From Bacteroidetes bacterium 43-93 (lineage in GTDB: Bacteria; Bacteroidota; Bacteroidia; Chitinophagales; Chitinophagaceae): DNA of 64,000 bases. The stretch is taken from positions 310,001-374,000 of the forward strand of contig MKUO01000023.1 in the NCBI GenBank assembly GCA_001897855.1, in the 5' to 3' direction. Made by a program: the position numbers and the translations under genes. Under the pieces are notes generated by a model that worked only from the letters and a program-made list of their open reading frames with translations, did no database searches and was not told the origin of the DNA. Position 1 is the first letter of the stretch; each line of letters starts with the position of its first letter. Shown in pieces: positions 10,047 through 18,747 of this stretch.

Positions 10047-10631
10047 ATGAGTGTAAAGGTCCTCACACTGTTTGGTGAAGAGATAGTACCGGAAAAGGTA
10101 AAACCGGAGCCACGAAAGGCCACGGGCAAAAAAGCTGCGCGCAAGGCCGAAGCAGAATCTGCAATTCCCGAACAGGAAATGGCAGAAGGTGGCGCGCTGG
10201 AGACAAACACTGCGGGCGGTGAATCAACAGTGGAAAAGGAAAGGAAACCGCGTGCTGCCAGGACCGTGAGAAGGGAAAAGGAATTAAAAGGTACTGATGC
10301 CCTTGCCGGTTTTAATGGCGATAAGCAATATTATACCATCGGCGAAGTAGCTGCTTTGTTTAATGTAAGAACTTCCAATATCCGTTTCTGGACCAAAGAA
10401 TTTGACCTGAAGGTACGCACTACCCGCAAGGGCGATCGTCTATATACACCCGAACAGGTGCGCGAGATCAATACCATTTATCACCTGGTGAAAGAAAGAG
10501 GGTTCACCATTGCCGGGGCCAGGGCCAAGATGAAAGACAATAAAAAGGCTGCCATTAATGCTGTTGACCTGAAAAAATCGCTCACCCAGCTGCGTAGCAA
10601 GCTATTACAGATTAGAAATAAGTTGTCCTGA
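10047..10631 (+). CDS. MerR-family transcriptional regulator
   Basis: 194 residues. The N-terminal 90 or so are a disordered, Lys/Ala/Glu-rich stretch. A MerR winged helix follows from about residue 95 (YYTIGEVAALFNVRTSNIRFW, read in two pieces) with the wing RTTRKGDRLYTPEQV and an arm helix to about 165. The C-terminus is a short coiled-coil-like helix (DLKKSLTQLRSKLLQIRNKL) that could dimerise. No effector-binding domain or metal-binding cysteines are visible, so the signal is unknown. MerR proteins of this layout are widespread in Bacteroidota. The stop is one base before the next gene's ATG, so the two are an operon. Confidence 0.85.
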   Translation: MSVKVLTLFGEEIVPEKVKPEPRKATGKKAARKAEAESAIPEQEMAEGGALETNTAGGESTVEKERKPRAARTVRREKELKGTDALAGFNGDKQYYTIGEVAALFNVRTSNIRFWTKEFDLKVRTTRKGDRLYTPEQVREINTIYHLVKERGFTIAGARAKMKDNKKAAINAVDLKKSLTQLRSKLLQIRNKLS

Positions 10632-10632
10632 G

Positions 10633-11151
10633 ATGAGATCTTTATTATTGGTTTTGGCAATGCTTGCCTGCACATCTGCGTTTGCACAATACGGCTTTGA
10701 GGTTTCTAAAGACAAAGAGAATGGTGATGTAGTGTACCGCGGTTCCATTACTTTTGATAATCTCAAAGAACAACTCAGTTTCCATTGGATGGAAGACGGG
10801 GTAAAGGAATATAAGCCCGATACTACTTCCATAAAATTCCTGCAGAAGAACTTACCCGGCTACCAGCTTACAATATTTCTTGGCACCTGGTGCAGCGATT
10901 CCAAAGAGATGATCCCGAAGTTATACAAAGTGCTTACGGAAGTACATTATCCATTGAGCCAGTGCCTGATGTATGGGGTGGATAGAGATAAGACAGCTCC
11001 GGGCGATGTTCAAAAACTTTATAACCTAACAAATGTTCCGACGATTATCGTCTATAAAAAGAATCATGAAGTGGGCAGGATAGTGGAAACGGTAAAGAAA
11101 AGCATTGAAAAAGACCTGCAGGCTATTATAGAACGCGACCTGAAGCACTAA
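10633..11151 (+). CDS. Secreted thioredoxin-like protein with a CxxS active site
   Basis: 172 residues with a signal peptide (MRSLLLVLAMLACTSAFAQ), so it acts in the periplasm. The thioredoxin fold starts near residue 75. The active-site motif is WCSDS, with one cysteine where thioredoxins have CxxC, and the cis-proline loop is NVPTII. A monothiol CxxS site suggests isomerase, glutaredoxin-like or binding activity rather than disulfide reduction; this is inference. It is the second gene of an operon with the MerR regulator, one base apart. The partner proteins are unknown. Confidence 0.75.
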   Translation: MRSLLLVLAMLACTSAFAQYGFEVSKDKENGDVVYRGSITFDNLKEQLSFHWMEDGVKEYKPDTTSIKFLQKNLPGYQLTIFLGTWCSDSKEMIPKLYKVLTEVHYPLSQCLMYGVDRDKTAPGDVQKLYNLTNVPTIIVYKKNHEVGRIVETVKKSIEKDLQAIIERDLKH

Positions 11152-11174
11152 TTTTCCGTATACAGCCGAATAAT

Positions 11175-11182
11175 TACATTTG
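11175..11182 (+). promoter_or_regulatory. -7 box of hutH
   Basis: TACATTTG matches TAnnTTTG, 13 nt upstream of the first ATG of hutH (11196). Confidence 0.5.
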
Positions 11183-11195
11183 CAGCCTAATTAAA

Positions 11196-12680
11196 ATGGG
11201 CATGCAATTACCTGATCATATATCCATCGATTTCTTAGCGCAATGGGGCAGCGACAAACTGGTCATGTCTGCCGACGCAGTAAATCGTGTTCAGACAAAC
11301 AGGAACTACCTGGAAGACATTCTTAAAGAAGGGAAGACTTACTATGGTATCAACACCGGGTTTGGCTCTTTGTGCAATGTAAGGATAGACGATAATGAAT
11401 TAGCAAAGCTGCAGGAGAACCTGGTATGCTCTCATGCCTGCGGAATGGGCGACGAAGTGCCGGAAGAGATCGTAAGGTTAATGCTGTTGCTAAAGGTGCA
11501 CGGACTTAGCAGGGGTTATAGCGGCGTGCGTACATCTATAGTGCAGCGATTAGTAGATTTTTATAACAAAGGTATTACTCCTGTTGTATATGAATTAGGC
11601 TCTCTCGGTGCATCAGGCGACCTTGCACCTTTGGCGCACCTGAGTCTGCCCATATTTGGTATGGGTAAAGTGCGCTATAAAGGACAGGTAAGGGAAGCGG
11701 CTGATGTATTGAAGGAAGAAGGTATGGAGCCTATGCCATTGGCTGCGAAGGAAGGGCTTGCCTTACTCAATGGCACACAGTTCATGAGCAGCCATGCAGT
11801 ATGGGCTTTGATAAAGGCAAACCAATTAAACGAATGGGCCGATGTGATAGGTGCTTTGTCTGCCGAGGGATTCCTTGCCAAAGATGAGCCTTTCAAACAT
11901 CCTATCCATCGGGTGCGTCCGCACAAAGGACAAATAACTACCGCGCAGCGTATATTAGAATTACTACAGTCTAGTGAGCTGCAGGCTATTCCAAAAGAGC
12001 AGGTGCAGGATCCATACTCATTCCGCTGTATGCCGCAGGTACACGGTGCTACCAAAGATGCAACGGATATGATCACATCTGTTGTGGAAACAGAGATCAA
12101 TTCCGTTACCGATAACCCTATCGTATTTCACGATGAGGATGCTATCATGAGCGGGGGTAATTTCCACGGTCAGCCTCTGGCTTTGAATCTCGACTTCCTT
12201 GCTATTGCGATGGCAGAGCTGGCTAATATATCCGAAAGAAGAACTTACCTGCTGGTAAGCGGTCAGAGAGGTTTACCGCCTTTCCTTGCGCCGAATGCCG
12301 GTTTGAATAGCGGCTTTATGATAGCCCAATATACGGCGGCTGCTATAGTTAGCCAGAATAAACAATTATGTACACCTGCTTCTGTAGATAGCATCGTAAG
12401 CAGCAATGGACAGGAAGATCATGTAAGTATGGGCGCTAACGCGGCTACCAAACTAAGAAGAGTGATACTGAATGTGCAGCGTGTATTAGCGATCGAGCTG
12501 ATGACAGCGGCACAGGCGATAGAACTGAGACGCCCTGGAAAAACATCTCCGGCATTAGAACAATTGTTCGCAGCCTTCAGGAAAGAAGTAAGTTTCATGC
12601 CTGGCGACAGGTTATTGCATGATGACCTTGTAAAGGCGGAACAGTTTCTAAACCATTCTGTATCAGCAGTAATGAAATAA
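11196..12680 (+). CDS. hutH: HutH: histidine ammonia-lyase
   Basis: HutH deaminates L-histidine to urocanate, the first step of histidine breakdown. The 494-residue protein carries the Ala-Ser-Gly triad at 139-141 (LGASGDLAPLAH), which cyclises into the MIO electrophile, the YGINTGFG loop near 50-57, and the catalytic-face segments QDPYSFRCMPQVHG and GGNFHGQ. The SH pair at 79-80 is the histidine-selective form of the selectivity switch (tyrosine enzymes usually have HL), supporting HAL over TAL/PAL. Two ATGs two codons apart (11196, 11202) could start it. hutU, hutI and hutG are not adjacent. Its stop directly abuts the stop of the convergent GT2 gene. Confidence 0.93.
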   Translation: MGMQLPDHISIDFLAQWGSDKLVMSADAVNRVQTNRNYLEDILKEGKTYYGINTGFGSLCNVRIDDNELAKLQENLVCSHACGMGDEVPEEIVRLMLLLKVHGLSRGYSGVRTSIVQRLVDFYNKGITPVVYELGSLGASGDLAPLAHLSLPIFGMGKVRYKGQVREAADVLKEEGMEPMPLAAKEGLALLNGTQFMSSHAVWALIKANQLNEWADVIGALSAEGFLAKDEPFKHPIHRVRPHKGQITTAQRILELLQSSELQAIPKEQVQDPYSFRCMPQVHGATKDATDMITSVVETEINSVTDNPIVFHDEDAIMSGGNFHGQPLALNLDFLAIAMAELANISERRTYLLVSGQRGLPPFLAPNAGLNSGFMIAQYTAAAIVSQNKQLCTPASVDSIVSSNGQEDHVSMGANAATKLRRVILNVQRVLAIELMTAAQAIELRRPGKTSPALEQLFAAFRKEVSFMPGDRLLHDDLVKAEQFLNHSVSAVMK

Positions 12681-13550
12681 TCAGATCAGTTTATAATTCT
12701 TATAGCTAAAGTCGAGCCCCAGCACGTCTTTAGCTATTTTTTTGAGCCGTTCTTTTGTAGGTGTTTGATTAAAGGAAACATCGTAATTAAATGCCCAGTT
12801 CTTGTTTTCAATTAGTTCGTTCATCACTTTCGGGTGCGTGCCTTTAAATAATTCCAGCGCATCAATGTCTTTGAGGTAGTTATAAGCATCGCCTCTGCCC
12901 ACATGTTTATCTACCCAATCGTCATCATGCCATAGTTTGTGAAAAACTTCCTGCTTGCGTTGCATGGCTGCAGGTTCTTTTACCCAGCCATAGTGATACA
13001 CATAGGCATCCAAAGGTTTTACGTGCAACTTTTCATTATCACCTTTCCTGAAACCTTGTGCATCTCGATAAGAATAAATGTTTTGATCGTTACGGATAAT
13101 GCGTATTTCATTTGGATACCACCTGCTGGACGTTCCTACGTAATCATAAGATCCATAGAAATGCAGGTATTTAAACAAAAGCCCGTCTACACGTTTATCA
13201 TCCTTCCAGTGTTGCATGCCTTTGTATATCGTATCATGATACTGCTCATGTACTACTTCATCGCCCTGTATATAAAAGCACCAGTCGGTATCTGCGCCAA
13301 TTGCTCTAAAAGCCTTATTGGTTTCCTCTGCAAGTACCTGCCCGCCTGTACGTAACGAATCGTCCCATACTGTATCAATGATCCTGATCTTGTTACTGAT
13401 GTTACTTATCAGCTCACGGGTACCGTCTTCTGAATTGCCCACTGCCACTACGAAATCATCGCATAGCGGCAGTATGGAACGTATTGCCTGCTCTATAGGA
13501 TAACCGTACTTAATGGCATTGCGTATAAACGTGAAACCCGTAACCTTCAT
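12681..13550 (-). CDS. Glycosyltransferase family 2 (LPS core WaaE/KdtX-like)
   Basis: 289 residues with a GT-A fold. Early segments FTFIRNAIKYGYPIEQAI (about 6-23) and FVVAVGNSEDGTRELI (about 33-48) place it with the GT2 branch that includes LPS core transferases. QGDEVVHEQY (about 94-103) supplies the acidic metal/donor motif. No membrane segment is seen. The donor and acceptor are unknown. It lies 19 bp downstream of the patatin gene on the same strand, so probably one transcript. Its stop codon is immediately next to that of hutH, leaving no spacer. Confidence 0.75.
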   Translation of the reverse strand: MKVTGFTFIRNAIKYGYPIEQAIRSILPLCDDFVVAVGNSEDGTRELISNISNKIRIIDTVWDDSLRTGGQVLAEETNKAFRAIGADTDWCFYIQGDEVVHEQYHDTIYKGMQHWKDDKRVDGLLFKYLHFYGSYDYVGTSSRWYPNEIRIIRNDQNIYSYRDAQGFRKGDNEKLHVKPLDAYVYHYGWVKEPAAMQRKQEVFHKLWHDDDWVDKHVGRGDAYNYLKDIDALELFKGTHPKVMNELIENKNWAFNYDVSFNQTPTKERLKKIAKDVLGLDFSYKNYKLI

Positions 13551-13569
13551 CGCCTGCGAAGATAATATA

Positions 13570-15822
13570 TTACTTGCCTTGCAGCAGCCTCATGATAGAA
13601 TCTGCCGCTGCCATATTTTGCACATTAAATATAGATGCCGCCAGGTCTTTTTTCTCGCGTTGTGTAATGTGGAAGTTCAGTGCCGCGCTCCGGTCGTGTT
13701 TCTGAGGGATGTACTCCATATTGATGACATGCAGCTTGCCATGGTAATATTTATCAGCAAAGTCTTTCAGGTAACTATGGTTATACGATTGAAAAGATTC
13801 CCATTTGTTCTGTATCGCGAATAACGGCTCAAAGGTCATCTTCATCATAGAGTTCATATCTGATGGCGGAAATAATTCTGCCTCCCTGGTATCCCGTATC
13901 TGCAGTAATATCACATCACGGGTGTTATCGGCTATCCAGTTGTGTAATACAGACAGGTAGCGCATAGAAGTCTCTATTCCGAAATTATCACGAAGGCCGG
14001 CATCCATGAGGTTCATTTCCGGTACAGAAGGCAACTTCACCACAGGTAATATAAAAGGAAAAGTGGCATTCATCCGCAGCGCGCTGGTTACACGCAGGTT
14101 GTATGGATTCTGGTCTTTAAAGAAAGTAGCGAAGTCTATAGCATCTACACATTTGTTTACGCTATCGTTTACCGTGTATTCCGGTTGCGTTAAATAGGTA
14201 ATGGGCAGGGCAGACATCAGCAGTTTCCTGCCATCGTTTATAATAGTGGCGCCGTATATCATGGCCGGCATAATGCCGCTGGCTTCCTTCACACGGTAGT
14301 CTCCCAGTTTCTTATCCAGCATTCCTTCCGTATTGGTTATGAGTTCCTGCTCCATAGCATAGCCACGGTCTTTCGTTGAGGCATAGCCTGCCACCGATAT
14401 TTTATTAAAGGGAGAGATCAGGTCTACACTAACAAAAGAAAATATAATAGCATTGAGCAGGTCTTTCCCGACATTATCCTGGTATCGGGGCAGGTAGGGG
14501 TTATTGATCTTTCGTTCGGTATAGGCATTGTGCAGTTCCCGCCAATATGCCGCGCCGATCATACCGCCTGATGCTCCTGTCATCAATACTGTATTGCTAT
14601 ATAGCTTGCCATTACTGATGCTGTCCAGGTATTGCAGTGTTCTGAATGTCCAGTATGCAGCTCTTGAGCCACCGCCACTTACGCTTATCAATATGAGAGG
14701 GGGTAACGAGTCGTTGCCTTGTATAACTTGTCTGCGTTTCCATAGCATTAACCTGTGTTCTTCCGCTGTTTTGTCTTGCTGATATTTTTCCGCAGAAAAA
14801 ACCTTGTTCAGGTGATCCTGGTCATAATCCGGATGCGCCACGTTTTTACTGTGATAATCTACGCCGTAGGCAATGCTTCTGAAATCAAATATCTTTTTGC
14901 TTACAAGAAAAGATACCAGGAATATGATCACCAGCCAGCCGATGGTTTCCCAGCTGCGCAGGAAATACTTCATGGCGCCTACTACCCCCATTACTACCGA
15001 AAACAGCAATAAAAATCCTCCACCTGCCGGTATCCTCAGGCGAGGGTCATCCATAAATATGCCTGAAAGCAGCAACACAGCCAGTGCAAACAAGGTTGCG
15101 GTAATAGCATTGCGGTGATGCTTACGCAATACTGTTGCCAGCAGGCGTGGCGAATAAGGCTGTAACTCTGAAAACTTATGTATTTGAAATTTTCCGGTCA
15201 GGTAGGTATCTGCGCGAACAATATCTATTTCATAATCCAGTGTATCATAAGGTATCAGGTTTTTAATAAGCGCAGGGTTGGCAATGCGCGAAAGCACCAC
15301 CTTCAGCAGGTCCCTGTCCACACGGAAAAAATAGGCAAATGATAACAGCAGTATCAGTAAAAAACCAAGATAAAATCCCAATTGAAATTTGATAATCTCT
15401 GAAAATCCCGCATGCTCATTTTCTATCTGGTACCTGATGGCGATGATAGAATAGGTAATAATGTAAATAAGCGGCAGTAAAGAATTATTGATGCAGTATT
15501 TAAGAAATGCATGCCTTGTGGCTCCCAAAAATGGTAACCTCGTACTATGAATGATGAAGGTGGTGATATGCCATGCCATAATAAAAACGGCAGTAGCTCC
15601 ACCCAAAAGCAGCATACTAAAGAAATTGATCTGCCCGGCATATTCCGGTGCAAGGAAAAGGGATGATGCTCCGAATACAGATGCAAAATGCCCGGTGATA
15701 GTTGCAAATAGAATATACCAGAAAAGCAGGATCATCTGGTACTTACGAAAATGGAGTATAAACAGCTGTACGGGTAAAAAACGAAAAACTTTATGGGCAA
15801 TACTCCGCATTGGCTGTGGCAA
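13570..15822 (-). CDS. Membrane-anchored patatin-like phospholipase
   Basis: 750 residues. The first 330 or so hold about six to eight hydrophobic segments in two groups, so the N-terminal half is integral in the membrane. The C-terminal half is a patatin-type lipid acyl hydrolase: oxyanion loop SGGGSRAA (about 380-387), nucleophile elbow GASGG, and DAGLRDNFG giving the Asp of the Ser-Asp dyad. Cytoplasmic placement of the catalytic part is inference. It heads a two-gene unit with the GT2 gene. An ATG four codons in (15810) is an equally possible start. The substrate is not predictable, but a role in membrane lipid turnover is plausible. Confidence 0.8.
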   Translation of the reverse strand: MPQPMRSIAHKVFRFLPVQLFILHFRKYQMILLFWYILFATITGHFASVFGASSLFLAPEYAGQINFFSMLLLGGATAVFIMAWHITTFIIHSTRLPFLGATRHAFLKYCINNSLLPLIYIITYSIIAIRYQIENEHAGFSEIIKFQLGFYLGFLLILLLSFAYFFRVDRDLLKVVLSRIANPALIKNLIPYDTLDYEIDIVRADTYLTGKFQIHKFSELQPYSPRLLATVLRKHHRNAITATLFALAVLLLSGIFMDDPRLRIPAGGGFLLLFSVVMGVVGAMKYFLRSWETIGWLVIIFLVSFLVSKKIFDFRSIAYGVDYHSKNVAHPDYDQDHLNKVFSAEKYQQDKTAEEHRLMLWKRRQVIQGNDSLPPLILISVSGGGSRAAYWTFRTLQYLDSISNGKLYSNTVLMTGASGGMIGAAYWRELHNAYTERKINNPYLPRYQDNVGKDLLNAIIFSFVSVDLISPFNKISVAGYASTKDRGYAMEQELITNTEGMLDKKLGDYRVKEASGIMPAMIYGATIINDGRKLLMSALPITYLTQPEYTVNDSVNKCVDAIDFATFFKDQNPYNLRVTSALRMNATFPFILPVVKLPSVPEMNLMDAGLRDNFGIETSMRYLSVLHNWIADNTRDVILLQIRDTREAELFPPSDMNSMMKMTFEPLFAIQNKWESFQSYNHSYLKDFADKYYHGKLHVINMEYIPQKHDRSAALNFHITQREKKDLAASIFNVQNMAAADSIMRLLQGK

Positions 15823-15877
15823 TTTCTATCTTCAAGTTACAAAAATTGTCGCAGCTCTTAAGTAATCGTTTTGTTAT

Positions 15878-16936
15878 TTATGTTGTTGGTATCCGTTTGC
15901 GTACGGCATATATATTTATTACCAATGCTATCAGCAGGAACATGGCTACCAGTTGATGCAGCTCTGCCAGTATTTCAAACGTGCCTACTTTGCCGAATAC
16001 AATTTCAGGAGCGCTCAATACCGTTACAATTCCTAAAAACACCTGCATGATAACCAATATAAATGGCCACCAGCGCGCTTTAGAAAGTAAGCTGGCCTTA
16101 CGTTCTTTTGCAAATTTAGAAGCTGCACCAAACCAGAACATGATGAGTGTAAACAACAGGTATGCCAGTGTGCGGTGCACCAGGTGCACATTGATGGGAT
16201 GGTTGATAAAGCTTTGCTGCATGATGCCGTCGGGTATATAAGACCCATTAATGCTGGGCCACGTAGGCGCAGCAATGGCGGCTTTCAATCCCGCCATAAA
16301 CGCGCCGTATATCAGTTGCAACACTAATACGCTGATAGTGATCAGCGTAAAATTGTGAAGCCGTTTATTGTAAGCCAGCTTTTCTTTTGGCACCAGCAAT
16401 TGTAATGCAAACCAAAGCGTATAGCAAAGTAATCCCAGTGCAGATATAAAATGTATAGCCAGCTTTATATGATTTACATACAGGCTGGTATCGTTCAGTC
16501 CGCTCGCCACCATGATCCATCCTATCAGTCCCTGCACGCCACCAAGTATAAACAGAATGATAAAGGGCAGTATCATTTGTTTGTCGAAGTATTTTTTTAC
16601 CAGGAAGTAAATAAAGCCAATGGCAAATACAACACCCAGCGATCTTGCCCACAACCGGTGAAACCACTCCCAGAAAAATATCGCTTTGAAGTCGGCCAGT
16701 CCAAATTGGTTGTTGAGTATTTTATACTGCGCTATCTGCTTATACTTTTCAAATGCAATATTCCATTCTGCTTCACTCATTGGGGGTAACGCGCCCATAA
16801 TGGGTTTCCATTCTGTTATAGATAATCCCGATCCCGTTAGCCTGGTAACACCACCCAATAACACCTGCACCATTATCATAAATACACCGGCAAGCAACCA
16901 GTATGCTACGGCTTTTTTCTTACGGTTATCCTCCAC
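15878..16936 (-). CDS. ctaA: Heme A synthase (CtaA/Cox15)
   Basis: This integral membrane protein oxidises the C8 methyl of heme O to make heme A for aa3-type cytochrome oxidase. The 352 residues contain eight hydrophobic helices in two four-helix halves. Heme-ligand histidines are visible in WEWFHRLWARS, HIKLAIHFI, VHLVHRTLAYL and ELHQLVAMF. The N-terminal GGVTRLTGSGLSITEWKP segment is diagnostic. Translation appears to start at GTG (16936), 17 nt downstream of a TAATTTTG box. No oxidase genes are adjacent. The presence of heme A implies aerobic respiration. Confidence 0.92.
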   Translation of the reverse strand: MEDNRKKKAVAYWLLAGVFMIMVQVLLGGVTRLTGSGLSITEWKPIMGALPPMSEAEWNIAFEKYKQIAQYKILNNQFGLADFKAIFFWEWFHRLWARSLGVVFAIGFIYFLVKKYFDKQMILPFIILFILGGVQGLIGWIMVASGLNDTSLYVNHIKLAIHFISALGLLCYTLWFALQLLVPKEKLAYNKRLHNFTLITISVLVLQLIYGAFMAGLKAAIAAPTWPSINGSYIPDGIMQQSFINHPINVHLVHRTLAYLLFTLIMFWFGAASKFAKERKASLLSKARWWPFILVIMQVFLGIVTVLSAPEIVFGKVGTFEILAELHQLVAMFLLIALVINIYAVRKRIPTT

Positions 16937-17334
16937 AACAAATAAATTTTCGGCAAAATTAGCCTTGTACGCCTACAATCCCTTGATTTTTTAGTGTAGA
17001 ATTATGTAGAACATATTTTATGCTTTTGTAGAAGCCGTGGCAATATTTCCACAAATAAAGTTTTGCAGTTAAGTATAAGATATTCAGCCAATTAGTTAAG
17101 AAATGTTTTAACAAATTGATGTATTTGCCTGTAAGCCTTTATACATGCGGAATTAACGGATATTGCACAATTATCTGATTTGAATTATCTTATATATGGC
17201 AATGTTTTTTTGCTTTCCGGGCTCCAAATGGCTTGAAAGTTTTTATATTTACAATACAATATAAATACCTGATTTGAAGTAATTTTACATAGAGAGGATA
17301 TATTATTTTTTATTTATTTCAAAATCAATCCATT
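16937..17334. other. 398-bp AT-rich divergent promoter region
   Basis: This lies between heme A synthase (leftward) and the HU-like gene (rightward). It is clearly richer in A+T than its neighbours and holds no convincing ORF on either strand. It contains the leftward -7 box TAATTTTG (16954-16961). No clean rightward TAnnTTTG box was found for the HU gene, and no stable hairpin was noticed. The AT-richness would suit an HU/IHF-type autoregulated promoter, but that is inference. Confidence 0.5.
16954..16961 (-). promoter_or_regulatory. -7 box of heme A synthase gene
   Basis: TAATTTTG on the minus strand matches TAnnTTTG, 17 nt upstream of the GTG start at 16936. Confidence 0.45.
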
Positions 17335-17661
17335 ATGCGCAAAGCAGATGTTGTCACCAGCATTGCTGAAAAAACAGGTATTCCCAAAGTGGACATCCTG
17401 GTAGCCCTAGAAGCCTTTTTCAAAGAAGTAAAAGTTTCTTTAGTAGAAGGTGAACCCGTTTACGTAAGAGGTTTCGGAAGCTTCATCCTTAAAAAACGTG
17501 CTGCTAAAATTGGCCGTAACATTAAGAAAAATGTAGCTGTTGAGATCCCTGAACATTTTATTCCTGCGTTCAAACCTGCCAAAGAGTTTGTACAGGCAGT
17601 AAAAGAATCTAAGCATGATCTGAAAGAACATGCAGAAACAGATCTGCATGACCATGAATAG
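17335..17661 (+). CDS. HU/IHF-family DNA-binding protein with an acidic His-rich tail
   Basis: A nucleoid protein of 108 residues. Residues 1-90 match the HU/IHF fold: a helical dimerisation part (MRKADVVTSIAEKTGI, then the VDILVALEAFFKEVK helix) and the beta-arm region with VRGFGSFILKKRAAKIGRN. The DNA-intercalating proline of the arm tip falls in IPEHFIPAF. The extra C-terminal tail of about 18 residues (HDLKEHAETDLHDHE) is acidic and has four histidines, unlike ordinary 90-residue HU. It is monocistronic behind a long AT-rich leader and followed by a hairpin. Confidence 0.88.
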   Translation: MRKADVVTSIAEKTGIPKVDILVALEAFFKEVKVSLVEGEPVYVRGFGSFILKKRAAKIGRNIKKNVAVEIPEHFIPAFKPAKEFVQAVKESKHDLKEHAETDLHDHE

Positions 17662-17668
17662 AAATAAC

Positions 17669-17692
17669 GGTAGCAATATTGATTTTGCTACC
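17669..17692 (+). terminator. Hairpin after the HU gene, possible terminator
   Basis: An 8-bp perfect stem (GGTAGCAA / TTGCTACC) with an 8-nt loop starts 7 bp after the HU stop. It lacks a real T tract, and its right arm overlaps the -7 box TACCTTTG of the next gene, so terminator function is uncertain. Confidence 0.4.
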
Positions 17693-17696
17693 TTTG
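17689..17696 (+). promoter_or_regulatory. -7 box of the TPR gene
   Basis: TACCTTTG matches TAnnTTTG. It lies 19 nt upstream of the TTG start chosen at 17716 and overlaps the HU 3' hairpin. Confidence 0.45.
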
Positions 17697-17715
17697 CGCA
17701 GAAATTTTCTTGTTT

Positions 17716-18579
17716 TTGCGACCAGTTCATTATATAGTAATAGCGGCGGCCTTGGGCCTTACAGCACTAATTTATTTTGGGGGTAATAACATACCCCCTA
17801 AAAAACCTGCATCTGGTAATATGGCTTCAGGTGCAGGCCCGGCGGGCATGGCTTCAGCTCAATCAGCGGTGCAGCCTGCCTCCTTCGATTCTATTCTTAA
17901 TGCTTCCAGAAAACAACTCTCTCCTGCATTACTGGCAGATGTAGAGGGCCTCGAAAAGAAACTTGCAGCAGCAAAAGACTCGGTAGCAATGATACCTGTT
18001 ATGCAGGCACTTGCTCTAAAATGGCGCGATGGCAAACAATTGCCGGTTGCAGCATATTATTATGCAACTTCGGCCAAGTTGGAGAATTCAGAAAAAAACC
18101 TCAACTTTGCAGGCCAATTATTTTTGGACCTTATTCATGACGCTGGTTCGCCGGGGGTACAGCTTTGGGAAGCGCAACAATCCATAGCCTGCCTCAAACG
18201 CTCGCAAGAGCTAAACCCGGGGAATGATACTGTGAAGATGGCACTTGCGGCCGCTTATATCGAAGGTGCAGGAGAAACAATGCAAGGGGTACAATTGTTA
18301 CTGGGTATTATCCGTGAAAAACCCGATAACATACCTGCTAACCTGATGCTGGGACGACTGGCGATACAGTCAGGACAGTTTGATAAAGCGGTGCAGCGAT
18401 TCGAAACGGTGTTGAAACAGGAGCCTGAAAATACAGAAGCTATGTACTTTTTGGCAGAGGCGTACAAAGGGAAAGGAGATAAGGCTAAAGCCATTGAGCT
18501 GTTTGAGAAATGTAAGCAGCTGGTAAATAAGCCCGACTTCACCAAAGAGATTGATCAGTACATAAATTCTTTTAAATAA
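17716..18579 (+). CDS. Membrane-anchored TPR protein (TTG start)
   Basis: 287 residues. No ATG or GTG precedes the conserved N-terminus, so it must start at a TTG: 17716 (reading M-RPVHYIVIAAALGL) or 17710. I prefer 17716 because the hydrophobic anchor then follows a short positive N-terminus. After a single transmembrane helix (about 5-22) comes an Ala/Gly/Pro-rich linker, a helical stretch, and TPR units from about residue 150 to the end, such as IPANLMLGRLAIQSGQFDKA and TEAMYFLAEAYKGKGDKA. TPRs bind partner proteins; none is evident here. The 31-residue cationic ORF follows 18 bp later. Confidence 0.75.
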   Translation: MRPVHYIVIAAALGLTALIYFGGNNIPPKKPASGNMASGAGPAGMASAQSAVQPASFDSILNASRKQLSPALLADVEGLEKKLAAAKDSVAMIPVMQALALKWRDGKQLPVAAYYYATSAKLENSEKNLNFAGQLFLDLIHDAGSPGVQLWEAQQSIACLKRSQELNPGNDTVKMALAAAYIEGAGETMQGVQLLLGIIREKPDNIPANLMLGRLAIQSGQFDKAVQRFETVLKQEPENTEAMYFLAEAYKGKGDKAKAIELFEKCKQLVNKPDFTKEIDQYINSFK

Positions 18580-18597
18580 CTTATAAAATTATTTTTT

Positions 18598-18693
18598 ATG
18601 CCGTGTGGTAAGAAAAGGAAAAGACATAAAATAGCTACTCACAAACGTAAAAAGCGTTTGAGAAAGAACCGTCATAAGAAGAAGAACAAATAA
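18598..18693 (+). CDS. 31-residue highly basic protein, AURKAIP1/COX24 (mS38)-like ribosomal type
   Basis: The ORF MPCGKKRKRHKIATHKRKKR... ends in LRKNRHKKKNK and is about 60 percent Lys/Arg/His. It resembles the tiny Bacteroidota proteins annotated as AURKAIP1/COX24 domain, related to mitochondrial ribosomal protein mS38; that is recognition from memory. It would sit in small-subunit rRNA. The whole ORF is conserved-looking coding sequence rather than random, because basic codons run without interruption from ATG to TAA. It lies between the TPR gene and the RNase E/G gene, a setting consistent with RNA metabolism. Confidence 0.75.
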   Translation: MPCGKKRKRHKIATHKRKKRLRKNRHKKKNK

Positions 18694-18747
18694 CAAGGTA
18701 CGCCGGTTCGGTGCTTTCCTTTTTCCATCGTACTTCAAGACAAAAAT

